Position numbers and translations under genes: made by a program. From an uncultured Erysipelotrichaceae bacterium (GTDB taxonomy: Bacteria; Bacillota_I; Bacilli_A; Erysipelotrichales; Coprobacillaceae): a stretch of 16,048 bases of DNA. The notes under the pieces were generated by a model. The model made no database searches. It was not told where the DNA came from and worked only from the letters and a program-made list of their open reading frames with translations. Of this stretch, positions 1 through 7,036 are shown one piece after another. The stretch lies in assembly GCA_900317015.1 (NCBI GenBank), contig ONFH01000024.1, forward strand, positions 1-16,048, given 5' to 3'. Positions within the stretch are counted from its first letter, which is position 1. The number at the start of each line of letters is the position of its first letter.

Positions 1-39
1 AACAATCGTGGCGTGGCAGCGATTAAACACGGCATTTAA
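1..39 (+). CDS. 3' end of an upstream gene (partial, unidentified)
   Basis: Frame 1 runs from the window edge to a TAA and encodes NNRGVAAIKHGI, followed 15 bases later by a terminator hairpin. A gene ending just before a terminator is the simplest reading. Frame 2 also stays open, to a TGA at 47-49 (ending in FNHS), so the frame is not certain. Twelve residues are too few to name the product. Confidence 0.4.
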   Translation, partial: NNRGVAAIKHGI

Positions 40-54
40 TCATTCATGAATCAT

Positions 55-87
55 AGTCACAGCAGGAAAATTGCTGTGGCTTTTTTT
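55..87 (+). terminator. intrinsic terminator of the upstream gene
   Basis: The arm AGTCACAGCA (55-64) pairs with TGCTGTGGCT (72-81) around a 7-base loop, with one T-G wobble, and runs into seven Ts (81-87). It should end transcription of whatever lies left of the window. Confidence 0.85.
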
Positions 88-122
88 AGTGAAGATCGTT
101 GGATTGGCACGTAGGAGGAGCG

Positions 123-157
123 CTTCAATTGGGGGGTTCAATCTCAACTGGTTGAAG
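123..157 (+). other. hairpin in the leader region, possible structured RNA
   Basis: CTTCAATTGG (123-132) can pair with CTGGTTGAAG (148-157): ten pairs, three of them G-T, around a 15-base loop. No T tract follows, so it is not a terminator. It lies between two terminators in a 447-base stretch (40-486) without a convincing gene. I recognise no riboswitch or T-box consensus. It could belong to a small RNA ending at the terminator at 221-245, or be a chance fold. Confidence 0.3.
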
Positions 158-220
158 TTCTCTGCCTTCCTTTCAGTCTAATCGCATTGGACTTATCTAA
201 ACGTAACTGAAATTTATGAG

Positions 221-245
221 GCATTGGTTCGTCCAGTGCTTTTTT
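221..245 (+). terminator. second intrinsic terminator with no gene in front of it
   Basis: GCATTGG (221-227), loop TTCGT, then CCAGTGC (233-239), followed by six Ts (240-245). Seven pairs, one of them a wobble. No coding region is visible between the previous terminator (ending at 87) and this one. It is therefore a backup terminator, the end of a small RNA, or a leader attenuator. Confidence 0.7.
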
Positions 246-290
246 GGTTATGACGTCAATTCAGATTTACATAATTAGACTCGAGATTTT

Positions 291-319
291 TTGAAAAGAA
301 AGGCAGAACACTTTAGACT
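291..319 (+). promoter_or_regulatory. possible distal promoter of the MBOAT operon
   Basis: TTGAAA (291-296), a 17-base spacer, then TAGACT (314-319), which matches four of six bases of the -10 consensus. Much weaker than the site at 419-447. Between the two lies AT-rich sequence with no gene I trust. Confidence 0.25.
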
Positions 320-418
320 CAGTGGAATTTCCTCTATTTCATAAATTCGGAAATAAACATTCTTCATTTCATAAAGCATCAGACTTAAGACAAGAAGTTT
401 CAGTTGTGCTATTAGAGA

Positions 419-447
419 TTGATTTTAGGAAAGGTCCTCTTTATAAT
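419..447 (+). promoter_or_regulatory. promoter of the MBOAT-DHHW operon
   Basis: TTGATT (419-424), a 17-base spacer, then a perfect TATAAT (442-447), giving a start near 454. The leader is about 33 bases before the ATG at 487. The promoter lies inside the N-terminal extension that a GTG start at 322 would give, which argues against that longer protein. Confidence 0.7.
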
Positions 448-486
448 AAAAGCAACTTTTTGTTTAAGGATTTGAGAGGATTTTAC

Positions 487-1899
487 ATGGTTTTTAGTAG
501 TTTATTATTTCTATTTCGTTTTTTACCGATCACCATGCTTGCTTATTATCTCCTGCCTAAGAAAATGCACAATCTGGTCTTATTTATTGCCAGTCTCATT
601 TTCTATGCCTGGGGTGAGCCGGTTTATGTGGTATTGATCTTATTTTCTACCGTTTTGGATTACTGCTGTGGCTGGTTTGTCCATGCAATGCAGGAAAAAG
701 GGCAGTCGAACAAGGCCAAGTTGGGTGTCCTTGTTTCAGCGGTCGTGAACTTAGGTCTACTTGGTTTTTTCAAGTATGCAAACTTCTTATTACGAACGAT
801 CCATACGATCACAGGACTTTCGGTGCCGGTGCTTCATTTAGCATTGCCGATTGGCATCTCGTTCTATACGTTCCAGACGATGAGTTATACGATCGATGTC
901 TATCGTAAAGATGCACCGGTGCAGAAGAATTTCATTGCCTTTGGGGCTTATGTGTCTTTATTCCCCCAGCTGATTGCGGGTCCGATCATTCGGTATAAGG
1001 ACTTAGCCGATCAGATGATCGACCGTACGTTTTCACTCGATCTTTTTACGATGGGCGTTATGCGTTTTATCGTCGGTCTAGGAAAGAAAGTCTTAATTGC
1101 CAATCAGGTCGGTGCTTTATGGCATCAGATTGCCAAAATGGGTGGTGGTCTCACGACGGCGACGAGCTGGATCGGCATCTTAGCTTATACGTTACAGATC
1201 TATTTTGATTTCTCTGGCTATTCCGATATGGCCATTGGGCTAGGCGGCATGTTTGGGTTCCGCTTCCCAGAAAACTTCAACTATCCTTATGAATCCCGTT
1301 CCATTACGGAGTTCTGGCGTCGCTGGCATATGACGTTAGGGACATGGTTCAAGGAATACGTTTATATTCCACTAGGCGGAAATCGAAAAGGCTTTAAACG
1401 TCAGATGTTCAACATCGCCGTTGTCTGGATCTTAACTGGCTTGTGGCATGGGGCTTATATGAACTTCGTCTTATGGGGCGTTTATTATGGTGTCTTATTG
1501 ATCATTGAGAAATTTTTATGGAAAAAGTATCTCTCGAAAGTGCCCGCCGTGTTCCAGCATATCTTTACGATGTTCTTTGTCATGATCGGCTGGAGCTTAT
1601 TCTGTTACCAGGATATGGCCCATGCCAATGCCTATTTCAATGCCTTATTTTTCCATGCACACGCAGGGCTATTTAATAGAGAGACCTTATACTTATTAAG
1701 TTCTTATGGAGCCTTACTGATCATTGGCTGTATTGGCTCATTATCGATCGTCAAAAAGGTCGTCAATCGTCTCTTCTTTACAAAGGAGACGACATTTGGC
1801 TATCTCTTAAAGAGTGCCTTTGTGGTCCTGATCTTTGGCGCCTGCTTAGCGATGTTAGTCAATTCTTCGTATAATCCATTCTTGTATTTCAGATTTTAG
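487..1899 (+). CDS. MBOAT family membrane O-acyltransferase (AlgI/DltB-like)
   Basis: A 470-residue polytopic membrane protein of the AlgI/DltB branch of MBOAT proteins, which pass acyl groups (usually acetyl) across the membrane to surface polymers. Visible family marks: the N-terminal MVFSSLLFLF, LPIGISFYTFQTMSYTIDVY at about 120-139, FWRRWH at 276-281, YIPLGGNRKG at 293-302, LWHG at 319-322 with the invariant His321, and a C-terminal NPFLYFRF. The frame is open from a GTG at 322. I chose the ATG at 487 because AGAGGA (475-480) sits six bases before it, the family N-terminus begins there, and a strong promoter lies between the two starts. The next gene follows after 14 bases and encodes the usual partner, so the pair is probably a surface-polysaccharide acetylation unit. 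The polymer cannot be told from sequence. No dltA or dltC is present, so D-alanylation of teichoic acid is less likely. Confidence 0.93.
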   Translation: MVFSSLLFLFRFLPITMLAYYLLPKKMHNLVLFIASLIFYAWGEPVYVVLILFSTVLDYCCGWFVHAMQEKGQSNKAKLGVLVSAVVNLGLLGFFKYANFLLRTIHTITGLSVPVLHLALPIGISFYTFQTMSYTIDVYRKDAPVQKNFIAFGAYVSLFPQLIAGPIIRYKDLADQMIDRTFSLDLFTMGVMRFIVGLGKKVLIANQVGALWHQIAKMGGGLTTATSWIGILAYTLQIYFDFSGYSDMAIGLGGMFGFRFPENFNYPYESRSITEFWRRWHMTLGTWFKEYVYIPLGGNRKGFKRQMFNIAVVWILTGLWHGAYMNFVLWGVYYGVLLIIEKFLWKKYLSKVPAVFQHIFTMFFVMIGWSLFCYQDMAHANAYFNALFFHAHAGLFNRETLYLLSSYGALLIIGCIGSLSIVKKVVNRLFFTKETTFGYLLKSAFVVLIFGACLAMLVNSSYNPFLYFRF

Positions 1900-1913
1900 G
1901 AAAGGAGCGCACA

Positions 1914-3113
1914 ATGAAAAAATCAAAACTTATGCTTATGTTCGTCTTTGTCGTCTTAGTCTTTGGCTTTTCCATCGGCTCTTTGATCACGCCGGTCCGT
2001 TCGTATTCCGTGCAGGAAAACCGAACACTGACGGCCCATCCAAAGCTGTCAGTCAAGTCGATTCTAAGTGGCAAGTATCAGAAACAGTATGAAAACTTCT
2101 TAAGTGATCAGTTCTTTGGGCGTGATGCCTGGGTCTCTTTAGCCACACGTATACAGGCGACTTTCCATCAGAAAGACATCAATGGTGTCTATATTGGAAA
2201 GGATGGCTATTTATTAGAAAAAGATGAAGCAGGTGATGTTGATCACCTACAGGTGAAGGACAATGAAAAGTATGTCACGAAGTTCATCAATGCCGCTTCC
2301 AAGAAGTTTGGTAAGAAGCATGTTTCTTTCATGATGGTGCCATCGAAAACTTCGATCATGAAAAATAAACTGCCTGATTATGCATCTTATAATGATCATA
2401 GTGATGTGATCAAGGCATTAAGACATGATCTCAATGATCCCAATCAGCTGCTTGATTTATCAAAAGCCTTGAATCAAAAAAATAATCAGTATATCTACTA
2501 TCGTACCGATCATCACTGGACGACACTTGGGGCTTACTATGCATATGATACCTTTGCCAAACAGACCAAAATGGCGACACCACATGCGGCTCCTTATTAT
2601 CATCAGGTCAAAGCCTATGAAGATTTCTATGGGACGACGTACAATAAGATCCATTTAAAAGTCCCAGCCGATACGGTCACATTATATCGACAGAAAGGGG
2701 ACACGAAGGTCAAGGTGGCCTTTAATCAGGGCAAGAATTATCATACGATGTACTTTGATGATGCAGCCAAAAAAGGGTTCAACCGTTATGATGTGTTCTT
2801 TTCTAAGAATACGTTCCAGGTCGATATCAGAACTCATGCCCATACTGGGAAAACATTATTGATGGCCAAGGATTCCTTTGCGAACAGTTTTGTGCCATTC
2901 CTCATTCATGATTATGATCACATCATCATGATCGACTACCGTTATGGCGTCAAACCAATGAATGAGATCTTAGCCGAAAACAAAGATATTACGGATGTCT
3001 TAGTCATGTTCAATACGGAAAAGTTCATGCAGAACACAAAACTCAAACCAATTTCTGAAATGAAGAAGAGCAAGACAAGACAGGAATTCAATGCCTCTGA
3101 GTTTTTAAGTTAA
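1914..3113 (+). CDS. DHHW/AlgX-like membrane-anchored acetylation partner
   Basis: 399 residues with an N-terminal signal anchor (about 5-25) and an extracytoplasmic domain. The DHHW family motif is at 199-202 inside YRTDHHWTTLGAYYAY. It resembles the Asp-x-His element of the AlgJ/AlgX SGNH-like acetyltransferases. KDSFANS at 319-325 probably carries the catalytic Ser321. ENRTL (35-39) and LSDQFFGRD (63-71) are also typical of the family. In characterised systems the MBOAT protein moves acetyl groups to the outer face and the SGNH-like protein transfers them to the polymer. I infer the same split here from the adjacency. AGGAAAGGAG lies just before the ATG, 14 bases after the MBOAT stop, so the genes are almost certainly co-transcribed. 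A terminator starts at the base after the stop. Confidence 0.9.
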   Translation: MKKSKLMLMFVFVVLVFGFSIGSLITPVRSYSVQENRTLTAHPKLSVKSILSGKYQKQYENFLSDQFFGRDAWVSLATRIQATFHQKDINGVYIGKDGYLLEKDEAGDVDHLQVKDNEKYVTKFINAASKKFGKKHVSFMMVPSKTSIMKNKLPDYASYNDHSDVIKALRHDLNDPNQLLDLSKALNQKNNQYIYYRTDHHWTTLGAYYAYDTFAKQTKMATPHAAPYYHQVKAYEDFYGTTYNKIHLKVPADTVTLYRQKGDTKVKVAFNQGKNYHTMYFDDAAKKGFNRYDVFFSKNTFQVDIRTHAHTGKTLLMAKDSFANSFVPFLIHDYDHIIMIDYRYGVKPMNEILAENKDITDVLVMFNTEKFMQNTKLKPISEMKKSKTRQEFNASEFLS

Positions 3114-3136
3114 AGCTTCCTTAGGGAGGCTTTTTT
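3114..3136 (+). terminator. intrinsic terminator of the MBOAT-DHHW operon
   Basis: AGCTTCC (3114-3120), loop TTAG, GGAGGCT (3125-3131), then Ts to 3136. Seven pairs including one T-G. It begins immediately after the stop codon and separates this operon from uppS. Confidence 0.9.
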
Positions 3137-3171
3137 CATCCCTTGAATTCGGTGCAAATGCTAAGATATGT

Positions 3172-3199
3172 TTGAAACGGAATTGACTTATGTTATAAT
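3172..3199 (+). promoter_or_regulatory. extended -10 promoter of the uppS-polC operon
   Basis: TTGAAA (3172-3177), a 16-base spacer, then TATAAT (3194-3199), preceded by TG at -15/-14 (3191-3192), an extended -10. The predicted start is near 3206, only about 14 bases before the uppS ATG, so the Shine-Dalgarno sequence GAGGTG (3206-3211) sits at the 5' end of the message. Confidence 0.8.
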
Positions 3200-3219
3200 G
3201 CTTTCGAGGTGTACGAAAT

Positions 3220-3957
3220 ATGGAAAAGACGAAAGATGCCTATGAACTTGATTTAAATAACATGCCTCAACATGTGGCTTTTATCATGGATGGAAATCGT
3301 ACATGGGCAAGACAACATCATCGACCAAAATACTTTGGTCATCATGAAGGAACAAAAACAGTCAGAAGGATTGCCTTAGAGTGCAATCGTTTAGGAATTA
3401 AAGCAATGACTGTTTATGCGTTCTCGACAGAAAACTTTAAACGTGAAAAGAGTGAAGTCGATTATATCTTTAAATTACCGGCTGAATTCTTTGACAGTTA
3501 CATTGATGAACTGGTACGTGAAAATGTCCAGATGCTTTATATCGGTCATCTTGAATTAGCGCCTGAGTCGACTCAGAACGTCATTAAAAGATGTGTCGAA
3601 AGAACGAAAAACAATACGGGCTTAAAGTTAGTCTTTGCCTTTATCTATGGCGGTCGTGACGATATTATCGAAGCGACGAAGAAGACGGCCATCGCTTATA
3701 AGAACAATGAGATCACATTAGATGACATCACCGAAGATTTCTTTGATGATCAGTTAATGACAAGAGGACTGCCTCCCGTTGATCTGATGATTCGTACAAG
3801 CGGAGAGGTGCGTTTATCAAACTTCCTGTTATGGCAGTTGAGCTATGCCGAACTGATCTTTGATGACACGTTATGGCCTGACTTTGATGAAGCTGAGCTT
3901 CATAAGGATCTTGCCATTTATCAGCATCGTTCTCGTCGTTATGGAGGGGGAAAATAA
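3220..3957 (+). CDS. uppS: undecaprenyl diphosphate synthase (cis-prenyltransferase)
   Basis: 245 residues, normal length. The enzyme condenses farnesyl-PP with isopentenyl-PP units to make C55-PP, the lipid carrier for peptidoglycan and surface polymers. Visible: MDGN at 23-26 with the catalytic Asp24, GHHEG at 40-44, FSTEN at 68-72, RTSGEVRLSNFLLWQ at 192-206 with the two diphosphate-binding Args (192, 198), and LWPDF at 218-222. Several usually conserved positions differ. The Arg before the first Trp (E. coli Arg30) is Thr28, E. coli Arg39 is Lys37, the Trp after FSxEN is Phe73, and the usual NYGGR reads IYGGR (142-146). The fold and location make the call secure, but the diphosphate pocket is not typical. 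First gene of the housekeeping operon; its stop overlaps the cdsA start by one base (TAATG). Confidence 0.95.
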   Translation: MEKTKDAYELDLNNMPQHVAFIMDGNRTWARQHHRPKYFGHHEGTKTVRRIALECNRLGIKAMTVYAFSTENFKREKSEVDYIFKLPAEFFDSYIDELVRENVQMLYIGHLELAPESTQNVIKRCVERTKNNTGLKLVFAFIYGGRDDIIEATKKTAIAYKNNEITLDDITEDFFDDQLMTRGLPPVDLMIRTSGEVRLSNFLLWQLSYAELIFDDTLWPDFDEAELHKDLAIYQHRSRRYGGGK

Positions 3958-4736
3958 TGAAAACACGTATTATTACGGCGATCGTTTTGATCGCAGTCTT
4001 TGTGCCATTAGTGGCCATCGGTGGTTTGCCATTTCAGATCTTGATTGCCGTTGTGGCAGCAGGGGCCGCTTATGAATTATTACATATTGCACATGATCCA
4101 AAACCTGGCTATTACTTATATGCCATTTTAGGAATCTTTATTGTCGGATCTGTCCTCTTTAGTCATAAAGAGTTAACAGACGTCAATTATATTGTCTTAT
4201 ACCTGATCGTTTTATTAACATGTGGGATCTTCGATAAGAATATCGACTTTCCAAGATTATCTTATTACTTTACCTCTGGCACATTAGTGGCCGTTGGTTT
4301 AAGAATGGTCTACTACATGCGTTTAAACTTAGGTTTAGACTATGTCTTACTTTTAGCCTTTGCGACATTAGGCGCTGATTCCTTTGCTTACTTCGTTGGC
4401 CGTGCCATCGGTAAGCATAAGCTCAACCCACGTCTTTCACCTAAGAAAACGATTGAAGGCTCAATTGGCGGAATCGTTCTTGGTGGTGCTTTAGCTGTTG
4501 CTTATGGTGTCTTAGCACATATGAGCTTACTAATGGTCTCACTTTGTATCATCAGCTTTGTTTTATCGACAACGGGCCAGATCGGCGACTTGTCATTCTC
4601 AAGTATTAAACGAAGCTTCCAGATCAAGGATTATTCTCATATCTTCCCTGGTCATGGCGGGATCCTCGATCGTTTCGATTCCATCATCTTCAATGCGATG
4701 GTGTTAGGATTCCTGCTCAATTACATTCCGCATTAA
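3957..4736 (+). CDS. cdsA: phosphatidate cytidylyltransferase (CDP-diacylglycerol synthase)
   Basis: 259 residues, hydrophobic throughout with about seven or eight membrane segments. It makes CDP-diacylglycerol from CTP and phosphatidic acid, the branch point for phosphatidylglycerol and cardiolipin. The complete CDP-diacylglycerol synthase signature is present near the C-terminus: it begins at Ser215 with SSIKR, continues through KD (224-225), and ends HGGILDRFD (233-241). GADSFAYFVGRAIGKHKL (139-156) and LSPKKTIEGS (160-169) are also typical. The start overlaps the uppS stop, with GGAGG at 3943-3947 inside uppS, so translation is probably coupled. A hairpin follows before dxr. Confidence 0.96.
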   Translation: MKTRIITAIVLIAVFVPLVAIGGLPFQILIAVVAAGAAYELLHIAHDPKPGYYLYAILGIFIVGSVLFSHKELTDVNYIVLYLIVLLTCGIFDKNIDFPRLSYYFTSGTLVAVGLRMVYYMRLNLGLDYVLLLAFATLGADSFAYFVGRAIGKHKLNPRLSPKKTIEGSIGGIVLGGALAVAYGVLAHMSLLMVSLCIISFVLSTTGQIGDLSFSSIKRSFQIKDYSHIFPGHGGILDRFDSIIFNAMVLGFLLNYIPH

Positions 4737-4743
4737 AATTAAG

Positions 4744-4768
4744 AATCTCTGTTTCAGAGATTTCTTTT
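4744..4768 (+). terminator. terminator-like hairpin between cdsA and dxr
   Basis: AATCTCTG (4744-4751), a 3-base loop, then CAGAGATT (4755-4762), a perfect 8-base stem followed by a T-rich but interrupted tail (TTTCTTTT to 4768). It lies inside the operon, with no clear promoter between it and dxr. It may attenuate transcription, act as a processing or stability element, or be a weak terminator. Confidence 0.55.
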
Positions 4769-4784
4769 CGTATAGGAGGTTACA

Positions 4785-5954
4785 ATGAAAAGAATTACCG
4801 TTTTAGGCGTCACGGGTTCCATTGGCACGCAGACCGTTGATGTCGTCAGCCATCATCCTGAATCCTTCCAGATCATTGCGATGTCGGCTGGTCATAACAT
4901 CAAGAAGCTTGAAGAGATCATGAGCCTCATTGATGTTGATCATATCTGTGTCATGGAAGAAAGTGATGCGAAGGCTTTAAGTGCGAAGTATCCAGACAAG
5001 CATTTCTATTTTGGCGAAGAAGGTCTTGTTAAAATTGCAACATTAGAAGAGGCGGATATCGTCTTAAATGCGATCGTCGGCTTTGCCGGCTTAACGCCAA
5101 CGATCTCAGCTATTAAAGCGAAAAAAGATATTGCCATTGCCAATAAGGAGACATTAGTCGTGGCTGGTCATATCATTATTCCTCTCGTTAAGGAAAATGG
5201 TGTGCAGCTTTTACCTGTTGACTCTGAACATTCAGCCATCTGGCAGTCTATGCGTGGCGGCCATCATGGCGAAGTGTCAAAGATCTTATTAACATGTTCT
5301 GGCGGCAGCTTTAGAGATAAGTCGTTAGACGAATTAAAGAATGCTACAGTCAAGGAAGCCTTAAATCATCCAAACTGGAACATGGGCGCAAAAATCACGA
5401 TCGATAGTGCGACGCTTATTAACAAAGGCCTTGAAGTGATGGAAGCACACTGGCTCTTTGACGTCGACTATGATGATATTGAAGTGCTGATCCATCCGGA
5501 ATCCGTTTTACATTCCGCTGTCGAATTTACCGATACAGCAGTGATCGGTCAGATGGGTACACCGGATATGCGTTTACCAATTCAGTATGCCTTAACATAT
5601 CCTGATCGCATTGATCTTGTAGGAGCTAAACGCTTATCCTTAGCGGATATTGGCACATTACATTTCTATCATCCTGATACGAAACGCTTTAAAGCTTTAC
5701 CATTAGCTTATGAAGCAGGACGTACGGGTGGTTCGATGCCTTGTGTCTTCAATGGCGCCAATGAAATGGCCAATGCCTTATTTAGAGAAGGGAAAATTAA
5801 ATTCTTAGAGATCGTGGATCTTGTCGAATCCGCTATGCGCGCACATACGGTGGTCGAGAATCCAGATCTTGATGCTTTATTTACAATTGACAAGTGGGCA
5901 CGTGACTTCGTATTAACAAAAGTGGAGGAAGAACATGCTGCAAATACTCATTAA
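4785..5954 (+). CDS. dxr: 1-deoxy-D-xylulose 5-phosphate reductoisomerase
   Basis: 389 residues, full length. It converts DXP to MEP with NADPH, the committed step of the MEP isoprenoid pathway, and so feeds the prenyl precursors that UppS uses. The NADPH-binding GVTGSIG is at 8-14 and NKETL at 120-124. The metal ligands are Asp146 and Glu148 in VDSEHSA and Glu217 in NKGLEVMEAHW. SGGSFRD is at 172-178 and the active-site HPNW at 195-198. AGGAGGT at 4774-4780 precedes the ATG by four bases. The 3' end overlaps rseP by 20 bases in another frame. No anomaly seen in the protein. Confidence 0.97.
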   Translation: MKRITVLGVTGSIGTQTVDVVSHHPESFQIIAMSAGHNIKKLEEIMSLIDVDHICVMEESDAKALSAKYPDKHFYFGEEGLVKIATLEEADIVLNAIVGFAGLTPTISAIKAKKDIAIANKETLVVAGHIIIPLVKENGVQLLPVDSEHSAIWQSMRGGHHGEVSKILLTCSGGSFRDKSLDELKNATVKEALNHPNWNMGAKITIDSATLINKGLEVMEAHWLFDVDYDDIEVLIHPESVLHSAVEFTDTAVIGQMGTPDMRLPIQYALTYPDRIDLVGAKRLSLADIGTLHFYHPDTKRFKALPLAYEAGRTGGSMPCVFNGANEMANALFREGKIKFLEIVDLVESAMRAHTVVENPDLDALFTIDKWARDFVLTKVEEEHAANTH

Positions 5955-7020
5955 TATTATTGTCTTTTTACTGATCCTAACGGCGATCATTACGATCCAT
6001 GAATTTGGTCACTTTATTACCGCTAAAAAGTTTGGTGTCTACTGTGGCGCCTTCTCGATCGGCATGGGACCAAAGATCTTTAGCCATAAGGGCAAGGAGA
6101 CTGAATTCCAGATCCGTGCGATTCCGATTGGTGGTTTCGTCACGATGGCTGGTGAGGATGATCAGGAAGAGAATCCTTACTTTGAAAACGTTCCTCATGA
6201 ACGAACCTTAAAAGGTAAGAAGACTTATCAGAAGGTCATCATCTTCTTAGCTGGGATCTTTATGAACTTCGTTTTAGCCATCGTCATCATGTTTGCCTTA
6301 AATACAACGGTCGGCATGGTGGCACAAAAGGGTAATACTTTAGGGACAGTCGTTAAAGACAGTGCGGCTGAGAAGTATGGCTTAAAGGCTGGTGATCAGG
6401 TCGTCGAGATCGTCAATACCGATACGCACAAGACTTACAAGATCACGAAGTATAATGATATTACAAGTGCACTCGTACGAAAGACGAAATCAAAAAAGAG
6501 CGTTGTTATGAAAGTGACCGTCAAACGTGATGGCAAGACGAAAGTCTGCAACGTCAAAGCGCCGGTCAATACGGAAACGGGTAAATACTATTTAGGCGTT
6601 TCTCCAAAGACAAGAAAGATGTCCGTCGGCGAAGCGTTCGTCAGCACCTTTAGTATGATCGGGACGATGAGCGTAGCCATCTTTAGAGCTTTAGAACAGC
6701 TCGTCATCAACTTTACTGGCACGGTCAAACAGATGAGCGGTCCAGTTGGTATCTACAATGTCACAGCGCAGGTCACTCAGAGCGGTGATATTGCCAACAT
6801 CTTCTATTTGACAGCTTTATTATCTGTTAATATTGGGATCTTTAACTTGCTCCCAATTCCAGGTCTTGATGGGGCGCAGACACTGTTTGCGATCATCGAA
6901 GGCATCATTCGACGTGAATTACCACAGCGTGTGAAACTGATCTTACAGGCTGCCGGTCTTTCATTAATTCTCTTATTAATGGTCGTTGTGACCTACCAGG
7001 ATATTTTGAAACTTATGTAA
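5935..7020 (+). CDS. rseP: site-2 zinc metalloprotease RseP/RasP
   Basis: 361 residues. An intramembrane protease that cuts anti-sigma factors and signal-peptide remnants within the membrane. The zinc motif HEFGH is at 22-26 in the first membrane helix, and the third ligand lies in NLLPIPGLDG (304-313, Asp312) near the C-terminus. A PDZ domain lies between, roughly 125-210, with AAEKYGLKAGDQVVEI as its recognisable core. PIGGFVTMAGED (64-75) is also typical. The ATG at 5935 lies within the end of dxr, with GTGGAGGA just before it (5922-5929), so translation is coupled to dxr. The polC start follows 13 bases after the stop. In many Bacillota proS lies at this point; it is absent here. Confidence 0.96.
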   Translation: MLQILINIIVFLLILTAIITIHEFGHFITAKKFGVYCGAFSIGMGPKIFSHKGKETEFQIRAIPIGGFVTMAGEDDQEENPYFENVPHERTLKGKKTYQKVIIFLAGIFMNFVLAIVIMFALNTTVGMVAQKGNTLGTVVKDSAAEKYGLKAGDQVVEIVNTDTHKTYKITKYNDITSALVRKTKSKKSVVMKVTVKRDGKTKVCNVKAPVNTETGKYYLGVSPKTRKMSVGEAFVSTFSMIGTMSVAIFRALEQLVINFTGTVKQMSGPVGIYNVTAQVTQSGDIANIFYLTALLSVNIGIFNLLPIPGLDGAQTLFAIIEGIIRRELPQRVKLILQAAGLSLILLLMVVVTYQDILKLM

Positions 7021-7036
7021 AGGGGAAATCACATTG
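7021..7036 (+). promoter_or_regulatory. ribosome binding site that selects a TTG start for polC
   Basis: AGGGG (7021-7025) lies eight bases before a TTG (7034-7036). The nearest in-frame ATG (7043) would be 17 bases away, too far for normal initiation. The TTG start is therefore preferred, adding three residues (M-N-Y) before the ATG. Confidence 0.65.

Noticed and set aside
113..154. Eight-codon leader peptide starting at TTG 129 after AGGAGG
   Set aside because: Very short, no recognisable control codons, and no promoter found; kept only as part of the structured-leader observation.
322..486. N-terminal extension of the MBOAT protein from a GTG at 322
   Set aside because: A strong promoter (419-447) lies inside it, a good ribosome site precedes the ATG at 487, and the family N-terminus begins at that ATG.
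3183..3188. TTGACT as the -35 of uppS
   Set aside because: Only five bases before the -10 hexamer; TTGAAA at 3172 has the right spacing.
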